DNA of 30,069 bases from an uncultured Helicobacteraceae bacterium (GTDB lineage Bacteria; Campylobacterota; Campylobacteria; Campylobacterales; UBA6016): the NCBI GenBank assembly GCA_937973585.1, contig CALJKN010000078.1:1-30069 (forward strand). Direction: 5' to 3'. This document shows positions 16,182 through 24,688 of the stretch, in pieces; within the stretch, counting starts at the first letter, position 1, and each line of letters opens with the position of its first letter. Position numbers and translations under genes: made by a program. The notes below the pieces were generated by a model. It was not told the DNA's origin. It saw only the letters and a list, made by a program, of their open reading frames with translations, and did not search any database.

Positions 16182-16223
16182 TTGACCCACATCAAAGACA
16201 TTTTCGTCTGCTTTTGTTTTAAT
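16182..16223 (+). promoter_or_regulatory. FNR/CRP-type operator and promoter of the nrdD operon
   Basis: TTGACCCACATCAA (16182-16195) matches the FNR-type consensus TTGAT-N4-ATCAA at nine of ten positions. A -10 like TTTAAT lies at 16218-16223, which places the operator centre about 41.5 bp before the expected start near 16230, the classic distance for activation at a class II site. The downstream genes make deoxynucleotides only without oxygen, so an oxygen-responsive FNR/CRP-family activator is a sensible fit. Confidence 0.6.
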
Positions 16224-16252
16224 CTCTTCAAATATTTTTTTTGGAGAGCGGC

Positions 16253-18349
16253 GTGTTTTGTGAAATTATCAAAAGGGACGGTACAAAGGCGGCGTTTGAG
16301 CCTTACAAGATCGAAGACGCAATCAAAAAAGCGTTTGAGAGCGTATCCACCGGATACGACGGCGAGATTTTCTGGAGCGTTCTCTCAAAGGTGTACGGCA
16401 GACAAAAAGCGGTAGCGGTCGAAGATGTACAGGATACGATAGAAAAAACGTTATTTGATGCCGGTTATTTTGAGGTTATGCGCTCTTTTATCCTCTACCG
16501 TCATACCCACAAGATGCAAAGAGAGCATATTTTGGGGCTTAACGACGATACAACCTATATCGACTCCACCCAGAGCGTCGAAGAGTACATAACGGGGTTT
16601 GACTGGAGGATCAAAGCGAATGCAAACACCGGCTATTCAAACGCCGGACTAATCAACAATCTGGCCGGAAAAGTCATCGCAAACTACTGGTTGGACAAGG
16701 TATATAGTAAAGAGGAGGGGTATGCCCATAGAAACGGCGACTACCATATCCATGATCTCGACTGCCTGACCGGATATTGCGCCGGATGGAGCCTTAGGGC
16801 TTTACTAAACGAGGGGTTTAACGGAGTAAGGGGGAGGGTGGAGAGCAAAGCCCCGTCCCATTTTAGAGAGGCTCTCGGTCAGATGGCAAATTTTTTGGGG
16901 ATTTTGCAGAGCGAATGGGCGGGGGCACAGGCATTTAGCTCTTTTGACACCTATTTGGCTCCGTATGTTTTCAAGGATAGACTAGGATACGACGAGGTGA
17001 AAAAGGCGCTTAAAAGTTTTATCTACAACCTCAATGTCCCCGCCAGATGGGGGCAATCTCCATTTACTAACGTCACGATTGATTGGAGTGTTCCGGAGGA
17101 TTTGGCGGAGCAGATTCCGACCAAAAACGACAAACATCTGTTTTGTGCCCTGCCTGATTACGACGATTTGGCAAAGGAGCGGGGGGCGGGATCGGCTGAG
17201 GATCTCAGGTATAAACATTTTTTGCCTGAGATGAGGATGATAGACAAAGCCTTTTATGAGATTATGAGCGAAGGGGACAAAAACGGGCAGCCGTTTACCT
17301 TTCCGATTCCGACGGTAAATATCACGGAGGATTTTGACTGGTATGGCCCAAATACCGATGTTTTGTTCGAGAATACCGCAAAAATAGGCTCTAGCTATTT
17401 TCAAAACTTTATAGGGAGCCAATACCTAAAAGACCCCGTAACAGGGGAAAAAATCCCCAACGATGCGGCATACAAACCGGGGCATGTCAGAAGTATGTGC
17501 TGTAGGCTTCAGCTTGACCTAAGGGAGCTTCTAAAACGTGGAAACGGACTCTTTGCTAGTGCCGAGATGACCGGATCCATCGGGGTCGTAACACTCAATA
17601 CCGCAAGACTCGGATATAGATTCAAAGGTGATGCGGATACCCTTTTTTTGGAGCTTGACAGGTTGCTTCATCTGGCTTACGGGACACTGGAGAAAAAGCG
17701 GGTTTTTATAGAGCAGATGTTTGAGAGGGGGTTGTATCCTTACACAAAAAGATATCTCCCCCATTTTAAAAACCATTTTTCTACAATCGGAGTAAACGGC
17801 GTAAACGAGATGATTAGGAACTTCTCGGGGGATAGATACGATATCACATCGGTCGAGGGGAGAGAGATGGCTTTGTCGGTTTTGGATTTTATTAGAGAGA
17901 GGTTGACCGTCTTCCAACAAAAAAGCGGTAACCTCTACAACCTCGAAGCGACTCCGGCGGAGGGGACGACGTACAGGTTCGCAAAAGAGGATAAAAAGAG
18001 ATACCCCGATATTTTACAAGCAGGGGAAGGGGATAGAATTTATTATACAAATAGCGCCCAGCTTCCGGTGTGGTATACCGAGGATCCGTACGAGGCACTA
18101 AGGCATCAGGACGATTTGCAATGCAAATACACCGGAGGAACCGTACTACATCTATATATGGGCGAGAGGCTCTCGTCGGCCGAGGGGTGTAGGATATTCG
18201 TCAAAAAGGTATTGGAAAATTTTAAACTCCCGTACATCACCGTCACGCCGCTTTTTTCCGTATGCGAAAAACACGGATACATAAGCGGGGAACACGAGTT
18301 TTGTCCGCTATGCGATGAGGAAATTATCTTAAAGGAGAGAAGCGCATGA
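16253..18349 (+). CDS. nrdD: Anaerobic ribonucleoside-triphosphate reductase, large chain lacking its glycyl-radical domain
   Basis: I choose GTG 16253 (698 aa) because GGAGA at 16243-16247 fits it; a TTG at 16241 is in frame. Residues 1-90 are an ATP-cone (IIKRDGTKAAFEPYKIEDAI). The central part is the class III reductase barrel with HIHDLDCLTGYCAGW, FPIPTVNITEDFDW and the cysteine pair C416-C417 (SMCCRLQL), one of which is the probable thiyl-radical site. The C terminus has the cysteine-rich zinc region (VCEKHGYISGEHEFCPLC). The chain stops there, before the R-V-x-G-Y glycyl-radical loop that normally follows in the same protein. That loop is supplied by the next gene, which overlaps by ATGA. 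Confidence 0.92.
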   Translation: MFCEIIKRDGTKAAFEPYKIEDAIKKAFESVSTGYDGEIFWSVLSKVYGRQKAVAVEDVQDTIEKTLFDAGYFEVMRSFILYRHTHKMQREHILGLNDDTTYIDSTQSVEEYITGFDWRIKANANTGYSNAGLINNLAGKVIANYWLDKVYSKEEGYAHRNGDYHIHDLDCLTGYCAGWSLRALLNEGFNGVRGRVESKAPSHFREALGQMANFLGILQSEWAGAQAFSSFDTYLAPYVFKDRLGYDEVKKALKSFIYNLNVPARWGQSPFTNVTIDWSVPEDLAEQIPTKNDKHLFCALPDYDDLAKERGAGSAEDLRYKHFLPEMRMIDKAFYEIMSEGDKNGQPFTFPIPTVNITEDFDWYGPNTDVLFENTAKIGSSYFQNFIGSQYLKDPVTGEKIPNDAAYKPGHVRSMCCRLQLDLRELLKRGNGLFASAEMTGSIGVVTLNTARLGYRFKGDADTLFLELDRLLHLAYGTLEKKRVFIEQMFERGLYPYTKRYLPHFKNHFSTIGVNGVNEMIRNFSGDRYDITSVEGREMALSVLDFIRERLTVFQQKSGNLYNLEATPAEGTTYRFAKEDKKRYPDILQAGEGDRIYYTNSAQLPVWYTEDPYEALRHQDDLQCKYTGGTVLHLYMGERLSSAEGCRIFVKKVLENFKLPYITVTPLFSVCEKHGYISGEHEFCPLCDEEIILKERSA

Positions 18350-18507
18350 ACGCAAAAGAGATATTGGAAAAAAATATTGGCAAGAGGAGAAAATGTATGG
18401 TCTATACGAGGGTGATGGGGTACCATAGGCCTGTTGAGAGCTTTAATATCGGGAAAAAAGGGGAACACGCCCAAAGACGGCAGTTTGTAGAGCAACCAAG
18501 TGACTGA
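18346..18507 (+). CDS. Stand-alone glycyl-radical domain of anaerobic ribonucleotide reductase (53 aa)
   Basis: This 53-codon gene begins at ATG 18346, overlapping the nrdD stop as ATGA, with a strong Shine-Dalgarno AAAGGAG at 18331-18337. Its sequence is the missing C-terminal piece of NrdD: YTRVMGYHRPVESFNIGKKG, where G25 in RVMGY would carry the stable radical made by NrdG, followed by the HAQRRQF tail. A separate start and ribosome site argue for a real split subunit rather than a sequencing error. In function it would resemble the small radical subunit GrcA/YfiD, which replaces the damaged radical domain of pyruvate formate-lyase. It overlaps nrdG by 8 bases. Confidence 0.85.
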   Translation: MNAKEILEKNIGKRRKCMVYTRVMGYHRPVESFNIGKKGEHAQRRQFVEQPSD

Positions 18508-19180
18508 TAAACCGATCTACGATATAACCCCGCATACACTTATAGACTACGAGGGTAAAATCGGTGCCGTAGTGTGGTTTTCCGGATGTCCCCTTAGGTG
18601 CGTGTATTGCCACAACCCGCATCTGATACCTTCCGGCGGTCGGTATAGCGCCGATTGGGTGTTGGCGTATATGTCTAAAAGGCGTGAGTGGAACGATGGG
18701 GTAGTCCTCTCTGGCGGGGAGTGCTGTATGTTTGACGGACTTGAAGAGTTTTGCAAAAACCTAAAAGATATGGGGTTTGCCGTCAAAATAGATACGTCCG
18801 GAGTCAGGCCGAAAACGGTCTTGGAGCTTGCCGAAAAATCGCTCATTGACACCGTAGCGCTTGACTTTAAAGGGCTTGAAGGGATGTTTGAGACGGTTAG
18901 CGGCGGCAATTTTTTCAGTTTGTTTGATAGGACGCTAAAGGGGCTTTTGTCCCTCGGATTTGATTTTTCGGTTAGAACTACGGTTCATGCCGACTACCTG
19001 AGGGAGGCCGACATAGTCCGGATGGGAAACTATTTGTATGATGCAGGATACAGAGGGGTCTATACGGTTCAAAAGGCGGTTACCTCGGTTAAGACGTTAT
19101 TTGGGCTGGATGAGCCTGTTTGTGGATTTGATGTATTATCGGCGACTTCCAACGCAAAAACCCGTTTTGTAGGTTTTTAG
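18500..19180 (+). CDS. nrdG: Radical SAM activating enzyme for anaerobic ribonucleotide reductase
   Basis: The 226-aa protein has the radical-SAM motif CPLRCVYC with C30, C34 and C37 holding the 4Fe-4S cluster, and the SAM-binding GGE motif (VVLSGGECCMFDGL). The opening IYDITPHTLIDYEGKIGAVV is typical of NrdG-like activases. It would use S-adenosylmethionine to create the glycyl radical on the small subunit encoded just upstream. The GTG start at 18500 overlaps that small gene by 8 bases, so the three genes nrdD, radical subunit and nrdG form one coupled unit. Confidence 0.9.
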   Translation: MTDKPIYDITPHTLIDYEGKIGAVVWFSGCPLRCVYCHNPHLIPSGGRYSADWVLAYMSKRREWNDGVVLSGGECCMFDGLEEFCKNLKDMGFAVKIDTSGVRPKTVLELAEKSLIDTVALDFKGLEGMFETVSGGNFFSLFDRTLKGLLSLGFDFSVRTTVHADYLREADIVRMGNYLYDAGYRGVYTVQKAVTSVKTLFGLDEPVCGFDVLSATSNAKTRFVGF

Positions 19181-19255
19181 CTATTTATTTTCCGGATTTA
19201 TTACATTTATTTCTCTTTTGATAATATCCGGATTATGGCTATTGGGAGGCTTCCG

Positions 19256-21460
19256 ATGAACGGTATGAAATTTTTTCTGGCACTACTCTCTTTTTTATTT
19301 ATAAACCTGTACCCTCTCTACGCACAAGATCAAAACCCGCAATCACAAAAACATACTATCCGGTTTGGCGTGTTCTCATATCTTGGGGTAGAGCAGACAA
19401 AAAAGAAGTATCAGCCGATTGTGGATTACCTAAACCGAAAGCTTGAAAATGAGCAGGTTATCCTTGAGGTGTTGGATCAAAACGAGATAGACAAAAGAAT
19501 CTCAGACGGCACCCTTGATATCGTCACGACCAATCCTACACACTTTTTATCCGCCAGAAAACAACAACCGCTCACCGGAGTGATCGCAACCCTCGTAAAC
19601 TCTGAAGACGGTGTGCCTACCCATATGTTAGGGGGTGCTATCGTAGCTAGAGCGGACAGGGGCGACATACGGGGGCTATATGATTTAAAACAAAAAAGCA
19701 TTGCAATACTGAGTTTCCAAAATCTGGGCGGTTTTCGGGCACAGGCGTATGAGCTTTACAAAATCGGTGTGAATATCAGAAAAGATGCAAAAGAGTTTAA
19801 CACTATGAATTCGCATCAAGAGGTGATAAAAAGTGTCCTGAGGGGAGAATCGGAGATCGGTTTTGTCAAAAACGGCATCATAGAGGGGATGATAAAAAAA
19901 GGGGAGTTAAACGCTACCGACATAAAAATCATTAACAAAAAAACCCACAAAAACTTCTCGGATGTCGTATCTACTGGGCTTTACCCAGAGTGGCCGGTAT
20001 TTGCTATGCCGCATGTAAACGAGGAGTCGATAAGACATATTGCAACGTCCCTTTTTGCGATAGAGCCTGATAGTGCCACGGCAAAAGAGGCAAAAATCTA
20101 TGGATATACGATTCCGGCAGATTATTTGGGGGTAGAGGAGCTGTCAAGGGCGCTTAGGCTTCCGCCGTTTGAAAATGTATCGGAGTTTACGTGGAAAGAT
20201 GTGGTAGTCAAATACAAAGAGTTTATTTTGCTGCTCATAGTGGCGGGGCTTACTATCACGGTGTTGGCGATAATTCTTGCCGGTACGCTAAAAAAGTCCA
20301 AAAAAGAGGAAAAATTTAAACATCTTTTGCTCTCCTCTTTGGGCGACGGGGTTTACGGTATCGACGTGCAGGGGAGATGTACATTTATCAACAAACAGGC
20401 TCTCGATATGTTGGGTTTTAACCAAGATGAGGTTTTGGGGATGGATCAGCATGCGTTGTTTCACTATCACCGGATGGATGGGAGTCACTATCATGTGGAC
20501 GAGTGCCCTATTTATAAAACTACGACAGACGGTGATATCAGAGATGTGGAGGATATGTTTATCAGAAAAGACGGTACTTTTTTTGATGTCCACCTCAAAA
20601 TAACGCCGATTATCGTATCGGATAAGATCGAGGGTGCGGTCGTTGTATTTCAGGATATAACGCAAACAAAAGCCCTCCAAAAAGATATTCAGGAGATGAA
20701 TCAAAACCTAAAAAATATGGTAGCCGTTGAGACCGAAAAAAGGGTGGAGCAGGAAAAACTGCTAATCAGACAGTCCAAGATGGCAATGATGGGGGAGATG
20801 ATAGGGGCTATAGCCCATCAGTGGAGACAACCGCTAAATGCATTGGGGCTGATAGTGCAGGATATCAGGGTTGCAAAAGAGTTTGACGAACTGGATGACG
20901 GCTATATCAATGATTTTGAGAAAAATGCGATGTCGCAAATTCATTTTATGTCAACGACTATCGACGATTTTAGAAACTTTTTCAAACCGGTCAAAGCGAC
21001 AACAGACTTTGCAATAGAGGATGCGGTGGATAAGACATTAAAAATCGTCAATCCGCAACTAAAAAGTCACGCCATACAGACCGATTTTAGGTATACCTCA
21101 AAACACACGGTTCACGGTTACCAGAGCGAATTGGAGCAGTCTATTATGATTATTATCTCAAATGCACAAGATGCGCTAATAGAAAACAATATCGAAGAAC
21201 CCCGTATCGATATATCCATATCTACTTTTGAGGAGGGGTATGTCGTGCTAAGTATTGAGGATAACGGCGGTGGGATATCGGATGAGATAATGGATAGAAT
21301 TTTTGAGCCGTACTTTACGACAAAAGCCGAGGGAAAAGGGACAGGCATCGGCCTTTATATGGCAAAAGAGATTGTAGAGAGTCAGATGGGTGGCAGATTG
21401 AGCGTTATAAACACGGGGACGGGAGCTAGATTTGAGATAGCGCTAAAATCGGTTTGTTAG
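19256..21460 (+). CDS. Sensor histidine kinase with periplasmic PhnD-like binding domain and PAS
   Basis: I choose ATG 19256 (734 aa) because GGAGG at 19245-19249 lies six bases upstream. The signal segment is MNGMKFFLALLSFLFINL. Residues about 30-300 form a PhnD-type substrate-binding fold (IRFGVFSYLGVEQTKKKYQP, VTTNPTHFLSARK). A single membrane helix lies near 323-345, then a PAS domain (about 360-480). The kinase core has the phospho-acceptor H521 in GAIAHQWRQPLNALG, an N box (SNAQDAL) near 634, and ATP-binding DNGGG near 668 with GTGIGLYMAK. The bound ligand is unknown. No response regulator is adjacent. Confidence 0.9.
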   Translation: MNGMKFFLALLSFLFINLYPLYAQDQNPQSQKHTIRFGVFSYLGVEQTKKKYQPIVDYLNRKLENEQVILEVLDQNEIDKRISDGTLDIVTTNPTHFLSARKQQPLTGVIATLVNSEDGVPTHMLGGAIVARADRGDIRGLYDLKQKSIAILSFQNLGGFRAQAYELYKIGVNIRKDAKEFNTMNSHQEVIKSVLRGESEIGFVKNGIIEGMIKKGELNATDIKIINKKTHKNFSDVVSTGLYPEWPVFAMPHVNEESIRHIATSLFAIEPDSATAKEAKIYGYTIPADYLGVEELSRALRLPPFENVSEFTWKDVVVKYKEFILLLIVAGLTITVLAIILAGTLKKSKKEEKFKHLLLSSLGDGVYGIDVQGRCTFINKQALDMLGFNQDEVLGMDQHALFHYHRMDGSHYHVDECPIYKTTTDGDIRDVEDMFIRKDGTFFDVHLKITPIIVSDKIEGAVVVFQDITQTKALQKDIQEMNQNLKNMVAVETEKRVEQEKLLIRQSKMAMMGEMIGAIAHQWRQPLNALGLIVQDIRVAKEFDELDDGYINDFEKNAMSQIHFMSTTIDDFRNFFKPVKATTDFAIEDAVDKTLKIVNPQLKSHAIQTDFRYTSKHTVHGYQSELEQSIMIIISNAQDALIENNIEEPRIDISISTFEEGYVVLSIEDNGGGISDEIMDRIFEPYFTTKAEGKGTGIGLYMAKEIVESQMGGRLSVINTGTGARFEIALKSVC

Positions 21461-21465
21461 CCCCG

Positions 21466-21792
21466 TTAGGCATCTTTGCACAATTTACAAATCCCTTTTA
21501 GTGTGATATTTCGGATTTCGTATCCTTCAAGTTTTATATTTAACTCCTCCAGACACTCTATCCGTTTGCATTTTACACATACAAAATGGGGGTGCGGGGT
21601 AGTCTGTAGCTCAAAATACCATTTGCGCTCGTCCGATTCTAGCTTTTGCACCATATTTTCACTCTCAAACTTTGCGATGTTGCGATAAAAAGTTGCTTTG
21701 TCTACGTTTAGGTTAAAATCATCGTAACACAGCGGTCTATCGGCGCTTTGGAGTATTGATAAGATTTCGGCTCCGGTTTTTGTCGTTTTCAT
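21466..21792 (-). CDS. zur: Fur-family metal regulator, probable zinc regulator
   Basis: A 108-aa Fur-family repressor, short at the N terminus. The winged-helix part (residues about 1-70) contains DKATFYRNIAKFESENMV as recognition helix, and the dimer part has the two structural zinc pairs CVKC (near 73-76) and CKLC (near 103-106). The gene is divergent from znuA and shares its control region with a 15-bp palindrome, so zinc-responsive control of znuABC is the likely role; PerR or Fur identity cannot be excluded by motif alone. It converges on the sensor kinase with a 5-bp gap. Confidence 0.75.
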   Translation of the reverse strand: MKTTKTGAEILSILQSADRPLCYDDFNLNVDKATFYRNIAKFESENMVQKLESDERKWYFELQTTPHPHFVCVKCKRIECLEELNIKLEGYEIRNITLKGICKLCKDA

Positions 21793-21827
21793 CCTTTGAT
21801 GGTAACAAAAAGCCGCTTTCGATAAGT

Positions 21828-21857
21828 TTGCAACTTAGTTGCATTTTGTAGTACAAT
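21828..21857 (+). promoter_or_regulatory. znuA promoter with overlapping palindromic operator (probable Zur box)
   Basis: TGCAAC-TTA-GTTGCA (21829-21843) is a perfect inverted repeat. It overlaps a -35 like TTGCAA (21828-21833), which is 18 bp from TACAAT (21852-21857). A bound repressor would block the znuA promoter, and the neighbouring regulator gene is read from the same region. The metal specificity is inferred from context. Confidence 0.6.
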
Positions 21858-21890
21858 ATTTTTTTAATTAAAAACTTGAAGGAAGTTATC

Positions 21891-22778
21891 GTGATAAAAA
21901 AACTGATTGTGCTTGGCAGTTTTGCCGTTTGCTCTTTTGCCGAAATATCGGTAACTACTACGATTTTCCCCCTCTATGATGCGGTAAAAAATATCGGCGG
22001 CGACAAGGTTTTGCTAAACAATCTAATCCCTTTCGGAGTTGAGGCGCACGATTTTGAGCCAAAACCGAAAGATATGGCTACTCTCTCAAAAGCCGATCTA
22101 TTTATCGTCAGTAGTAGTGCTTTTGAGCCTTGGAGCAAAAAAGTAGTGAACTCCCTAAAAATTGGGACCAAAACGGTGGATATGAGCCAAAAGGTCAAAC
22201 TCCTAAAAATAAAAGACGATGACCACGGGCATAGACACGGACATAGCCACGCAAGTTATGACCCGCACTACTGGCTAAGCATCGATAACTATATGACGGT
22301 AGTAAAAGAGACGGCGGCGGTACTATCAAAAGCAGATCCGGCAAATGCAAAAGTATACGAGACAAATCTGGCGGAGTATATAAAAAAACTTTCGCTCTTA
22401 AAAACCGAATATGAAGCCCTCAAAACGTGCAAAAACAAAAAAGTGATAGTCAATCATGATGCATTCGGATACCTCTCAAACGACTACGGGATTACCCAGT
22501 ATTCGATATCGGGAATGTCGCCGGAATCAAAGCCCTCAGCCAAACAGATAGCCAAACTGGTAGAGATAGTCAAAAAAGAGAAAATCAACACCGTATTTTT
22601 TGAGGAGTTTGCCAGCGACAAAGTGGCAAAGACGATAGCCAAAGAGGCAAATGCCAAAACAGATGCCCTAAGACCCGTTGAGAATATCACGGTAGAGGAG
22701 AGCAAAAAAGGTGTCGGCTATATAGATGTTATGAGGCAGAATCTTTCAAAACTAAAAGGTGCTATGGATTGCAGATAA
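21891..22778 (+). CDS. znuA: Zinc ABC transporter, periplasmic binding protein
   Basis: I choose GTG 21891 (295 aa) because AAGGAAG sits five bases upstream and the signal peptide MIKKLIVLGSFAVCSFAE starts cleanly there. The mature protein is a cluster A-I metal-binding protein (TTTIFPLYDAVKNIGGDKV, IPFGVEAHDFEPKP), with the histidine-rich loop DDDHGHRHGHSHASYDPHYW near residues 110-130 that marks zinc rather than manganese transporters, and VNHDAFGYLSNDYG. It captures zinc for ZnuB/ZnuC. Confidence 0.93.
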   Translation: MIKKLIVLGSFAVCSFAEISVTTTIFPLYDAVKNIGGDKVLLNNLIPFGVEAHDFEPKPKDMATLSKADLFIVSSSAFEPWSKKVVNSLKIGTKTVDMSQKVKLLKIKDDDHGHRHGHSHASYDPHYWLSIDNYMTVVKETAAVLSKADPANAKVYETNLAEYIKKLSLLKTEYEALKTCKNKKVIVNHDAFGYLSNDYGITQYSISGMSPESKPSAKQIAKLVEIVKKEKINTVFFEEFASDKVAKTIAKEANAKTDALRPVENITVEESKKGVGYIDVMRQNLSKLKGAMDCR

Positions 22779-23527
22779 AATTTGTAGATATGGTGATAGA
22801 GACCGAAAATCTATCATACAAAGATATATTGACAAACGTCTCTGTCGGTATCAAGCGGGGTGAGTATGCGGCCATCATCGGGCCAAACGGCGGCGGCAAA
22901 AGCACCTTTGTAAAGCTGATACTGGGTCTTTTGAAGCCGACCGGAGGGGTGATCAGGATATTTGGGAGGGAGCAGGCCGCCTTTGCCGACAAGCAAAAAA
23001 TCGGCTACGTCCCGCAAGGGGTCTCCAGAGTTGATGAGAACTTTCCGATAAGCGTCGAGGAGGTTGTAAGGCTAGGATTGCCGCAAAAGGGCGGGATATT
23101 CGGCGCTCTATCAAAAATAACCTCCGAGGAGCGTGATTTGACCCTTTCGTCGATGCAAAAGATGGGGGTTTTGGAGCTAAAAAACAGACGGATATCCGAT
23201 TTATCGGGCGGACAAAGGCAGAGGGTGATGATAGCCAGAGCCTTGGCCGCAAAGCCGCAGATACTGATACTAGATGAGCCGAATACGGGTGTCGATACCG
23301 GCTCCCAAAAAAGTTTTTACGAGCTTTTGGCAAAACTCAACAAAGAGGAGGGGATCACCGTGTTGTTCGTCACCCATGATTTGGGGGTAATAGCGGACGA
23401 GGTGACAAAGGTTATGTGTGTCAACAAGACCGTCTCCTCTTGCCACAACCCGCACGAGGCTATGTCGTGCGCCGATATGAGCAGGCTTTACGGGATAGAT
23501 GCCCATGTAGTCTGTCACCACCACTAA
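22769..23527 (+). CDS. znuC: Zinc ABC transporter, ATPase
   Basis: A 252-aa ATPase with Walker A GPNGGGKST, signature LSGGQRQRVMIARAL, Walker B ILILDEPNTGVD and switch FVTHDLGVIADEV. The C-terminal tail ends HVVCHHH, a common metal-binding feature in this subfamily. The TTG start at 22769 overlaps znuA by 10 bases and has AAGGTG upstream; ATG 22790 and GTG 22793 are alternatives. It powers zinc import with ZnuB. Confidence 0.92.
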   Translation: MQIKFVDMVIETENLSYKDILTNVSVGIKRGEYAAIIGPNGGGKSTFVKLILGLLKPTGGVIRIFGREQAAFADKQKIGYVPQGVSRVDENFPISVEEVVRLGLPQKGGIFGALSKITSEERDLTLSSMQKMGVLELKNRRISDLSGGQRQRVMIARALAAKPQILILDEPNTGVDTGSQKSFYELLAKLNKEEGITVLFVTHDLGVIADEVTKVMCVNKTVSSCHNPHEAMSCADMSRLYGIDAHVVCHHH

Positions 23528-23545
23528 TCAAAGGGGCGTTGGATT

Positions 23546-24346
23546 TTGGAAATATTTGAATACGATTTTATGATTCGGGCTTTTTTTGTCGGTACGGTCG
23601 TGGCGCTACTAGCATCTACGCTTGGGATGTTCGTGGTTGTCAGACGGTATTCGATGCTTGCCGACTCTCTGGCTCACGTTTCGTTACTAGGCGTAGCGAT
23701 AGGGTTTTTGACTGCCATTCCGGTGGGTGTAGGAGCTATTGCGGCTACCGTGTCGGCCGCTTTTGGGATAGAGTATTTGAGGCAGCGGCACAAACTATAT
23801 TCGGACTCTATGCTCTCCATATTTTTATCGGGTTCTCTGGGGATTGCCATCATCATAGTCTCCCTCTCAAACTCTTTTAACTCCTCGTTGTTTGACTATC
23901 TGTTCGGTTCTATCGTGGCTGTGGATGATATGGATATGGCGGTCATATCGGTTTTTGGGGTTTTGTGCCTCTCTCTTGTGGCGCTAAACTACAAAAAACT
24001 CCTTTTTACCGCTTTTGACGAGGATGTTGCGTATGCCGGCGGGATAAATACAAAAGCACTAAACTACCTTTTGGCTTTTTTGGTTGCGGTTATGATAGGG
24101 GTCTCGATAAAAATCGTCGGAGCGCTACTCATAGGGGCTTTGACTGTGATTCCGGTCGTTACCGCTATGCAGTTTGGGAGAAACTTTCGGCAGACTACGC
24201 TGCTTGCCGTTTTAATCTCCGTCCTCTCCGTATTCGGCGGCCTTTTTCTATCTTTTTATGCCTCCCTCCCGACGGGCGCTACTATAGTCGTTATCGCCCT
24301 CGTATTTTTTTGCTTATCTATTGTCTCAAAAACGTTCAGAGGGTGA
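23546..24346 (+). CDS. znuB: Zinc ABC transporter, permease
   Basis: A 266-aa integral membrane protein of the ABC-3 metal transporter family, with about eight hydrophobic segments. Conserved parts include FFVGTVVALLASTLGMFVVV, the SLAHVSLLGVAIGF stretch that contacts the substrate path, and VGALLIGALTVIPVVTAM. The TTG start at 23546 follows AAAGGGG at some distance. It is the last gene of znuACB. Confidence 0.92.
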   Translation: MEIFEYDFMIRAFFVGTVVALLASTLGMFVVVRRYSMLADSLAHVSLLGVAIGFLTAIPVGVGAIAATVSAAFGIEYLRQRHKLYSDSMLSIFLSGSLGIAIIIVSLSNSFNSSLFDYLFGSIVAVDDMDMAVISVFGVLCLSLVALNYKKLLFTAFDEDVAYAGGINTKALNYLLAFLVAVMIGVSIKIVGALLIGALTVIPVVTAMQFGRNFRQTTLLAVLISVLSVFGGLFLSFYASLPTGATIVVIALVFFCLSIVSKTFRG

Positions 24347-24393
24347 TGTAAATACAAGGTACAATAACTAAAACTTTTTACGGAGATTTAGAG

Positions 24394-24654
24394 ATGAAAC
24401 ACGTATACGAAATCCAAAATATCAGATGCGGCGGTTGTGCCAATACGATCAAAAAAGAGTTGTCGTCTATGTTTGACACTGTAGAGGTCGATCCGGCAGA
24501 GAAAACCGTCACGGTTGAGGCGGCAAACGAAGAGGAGATAGCAAAAGGTGCAGAAGCCCTCAAAAAACTAGGTTACCCACTCGCCGGAGAAGATAGCGGC
24601 CTCGTGGACAAGGCAAAAAGCTTTGTATCGTGCGCCGTCGGGAAACTAGGATAG
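24394..24654 (+). CDS. Heavy-metal-associated domain protein (CopZ-like)
   Basis: An 86-aa protein with a single HMA fold and the metal site IRCGGCANTIKKEL (CxxC at residues 12 and 15; GGC form). Beta-strand segments (VEVDPAEKTVTVEA) follow. The C-terminal extension (SGLVDKAKSFVSCAVGKLG) contains a third cysteine and is longer than in simple copper chaperones. It may bind copper, zinc or another soft metal; the zinc operon upstream is suggestive. It has its own ribosome site (GGAG) and a possible -10 TACAAT in the 47-bp gap, so it may be transcribed apart from znuB. Confidence 0.8.
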   Translation: MKHVYEIQNIRCGGCANTIKKELSSMFDTVEVDPAEKTVTVEAANEEEIAKGAEALKKLGYPLAGEDSGLVDKAKSFVSCAVGKLG

Positions 24655-24688
24655 TTTGTTGTGAGCCAAAGATGAAGTAGAGGCTTTT

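Noticed and set aside
16982..17422. 146-codon minus-strand open frame
   Set aside because: It is antisense to the core of nrdD and has no start signal or recognisable domain.
18331..18360. Programmed frameshift making a single NrdD chain
   Set aside because: There is no slippery heptamer at the overlap, and the small gene has its own strong AAAGGAG site at good distance from ATG, which favours separate translation. A sequencing error remains possible but is not the simplest reading.
22953..23333. 126-codon minus-strand open frame
   Set aside because: It is antisense to znuC, which has all ABC ATPase motifs; the arginine and alanine-rich translation is a codon-bias shadow.
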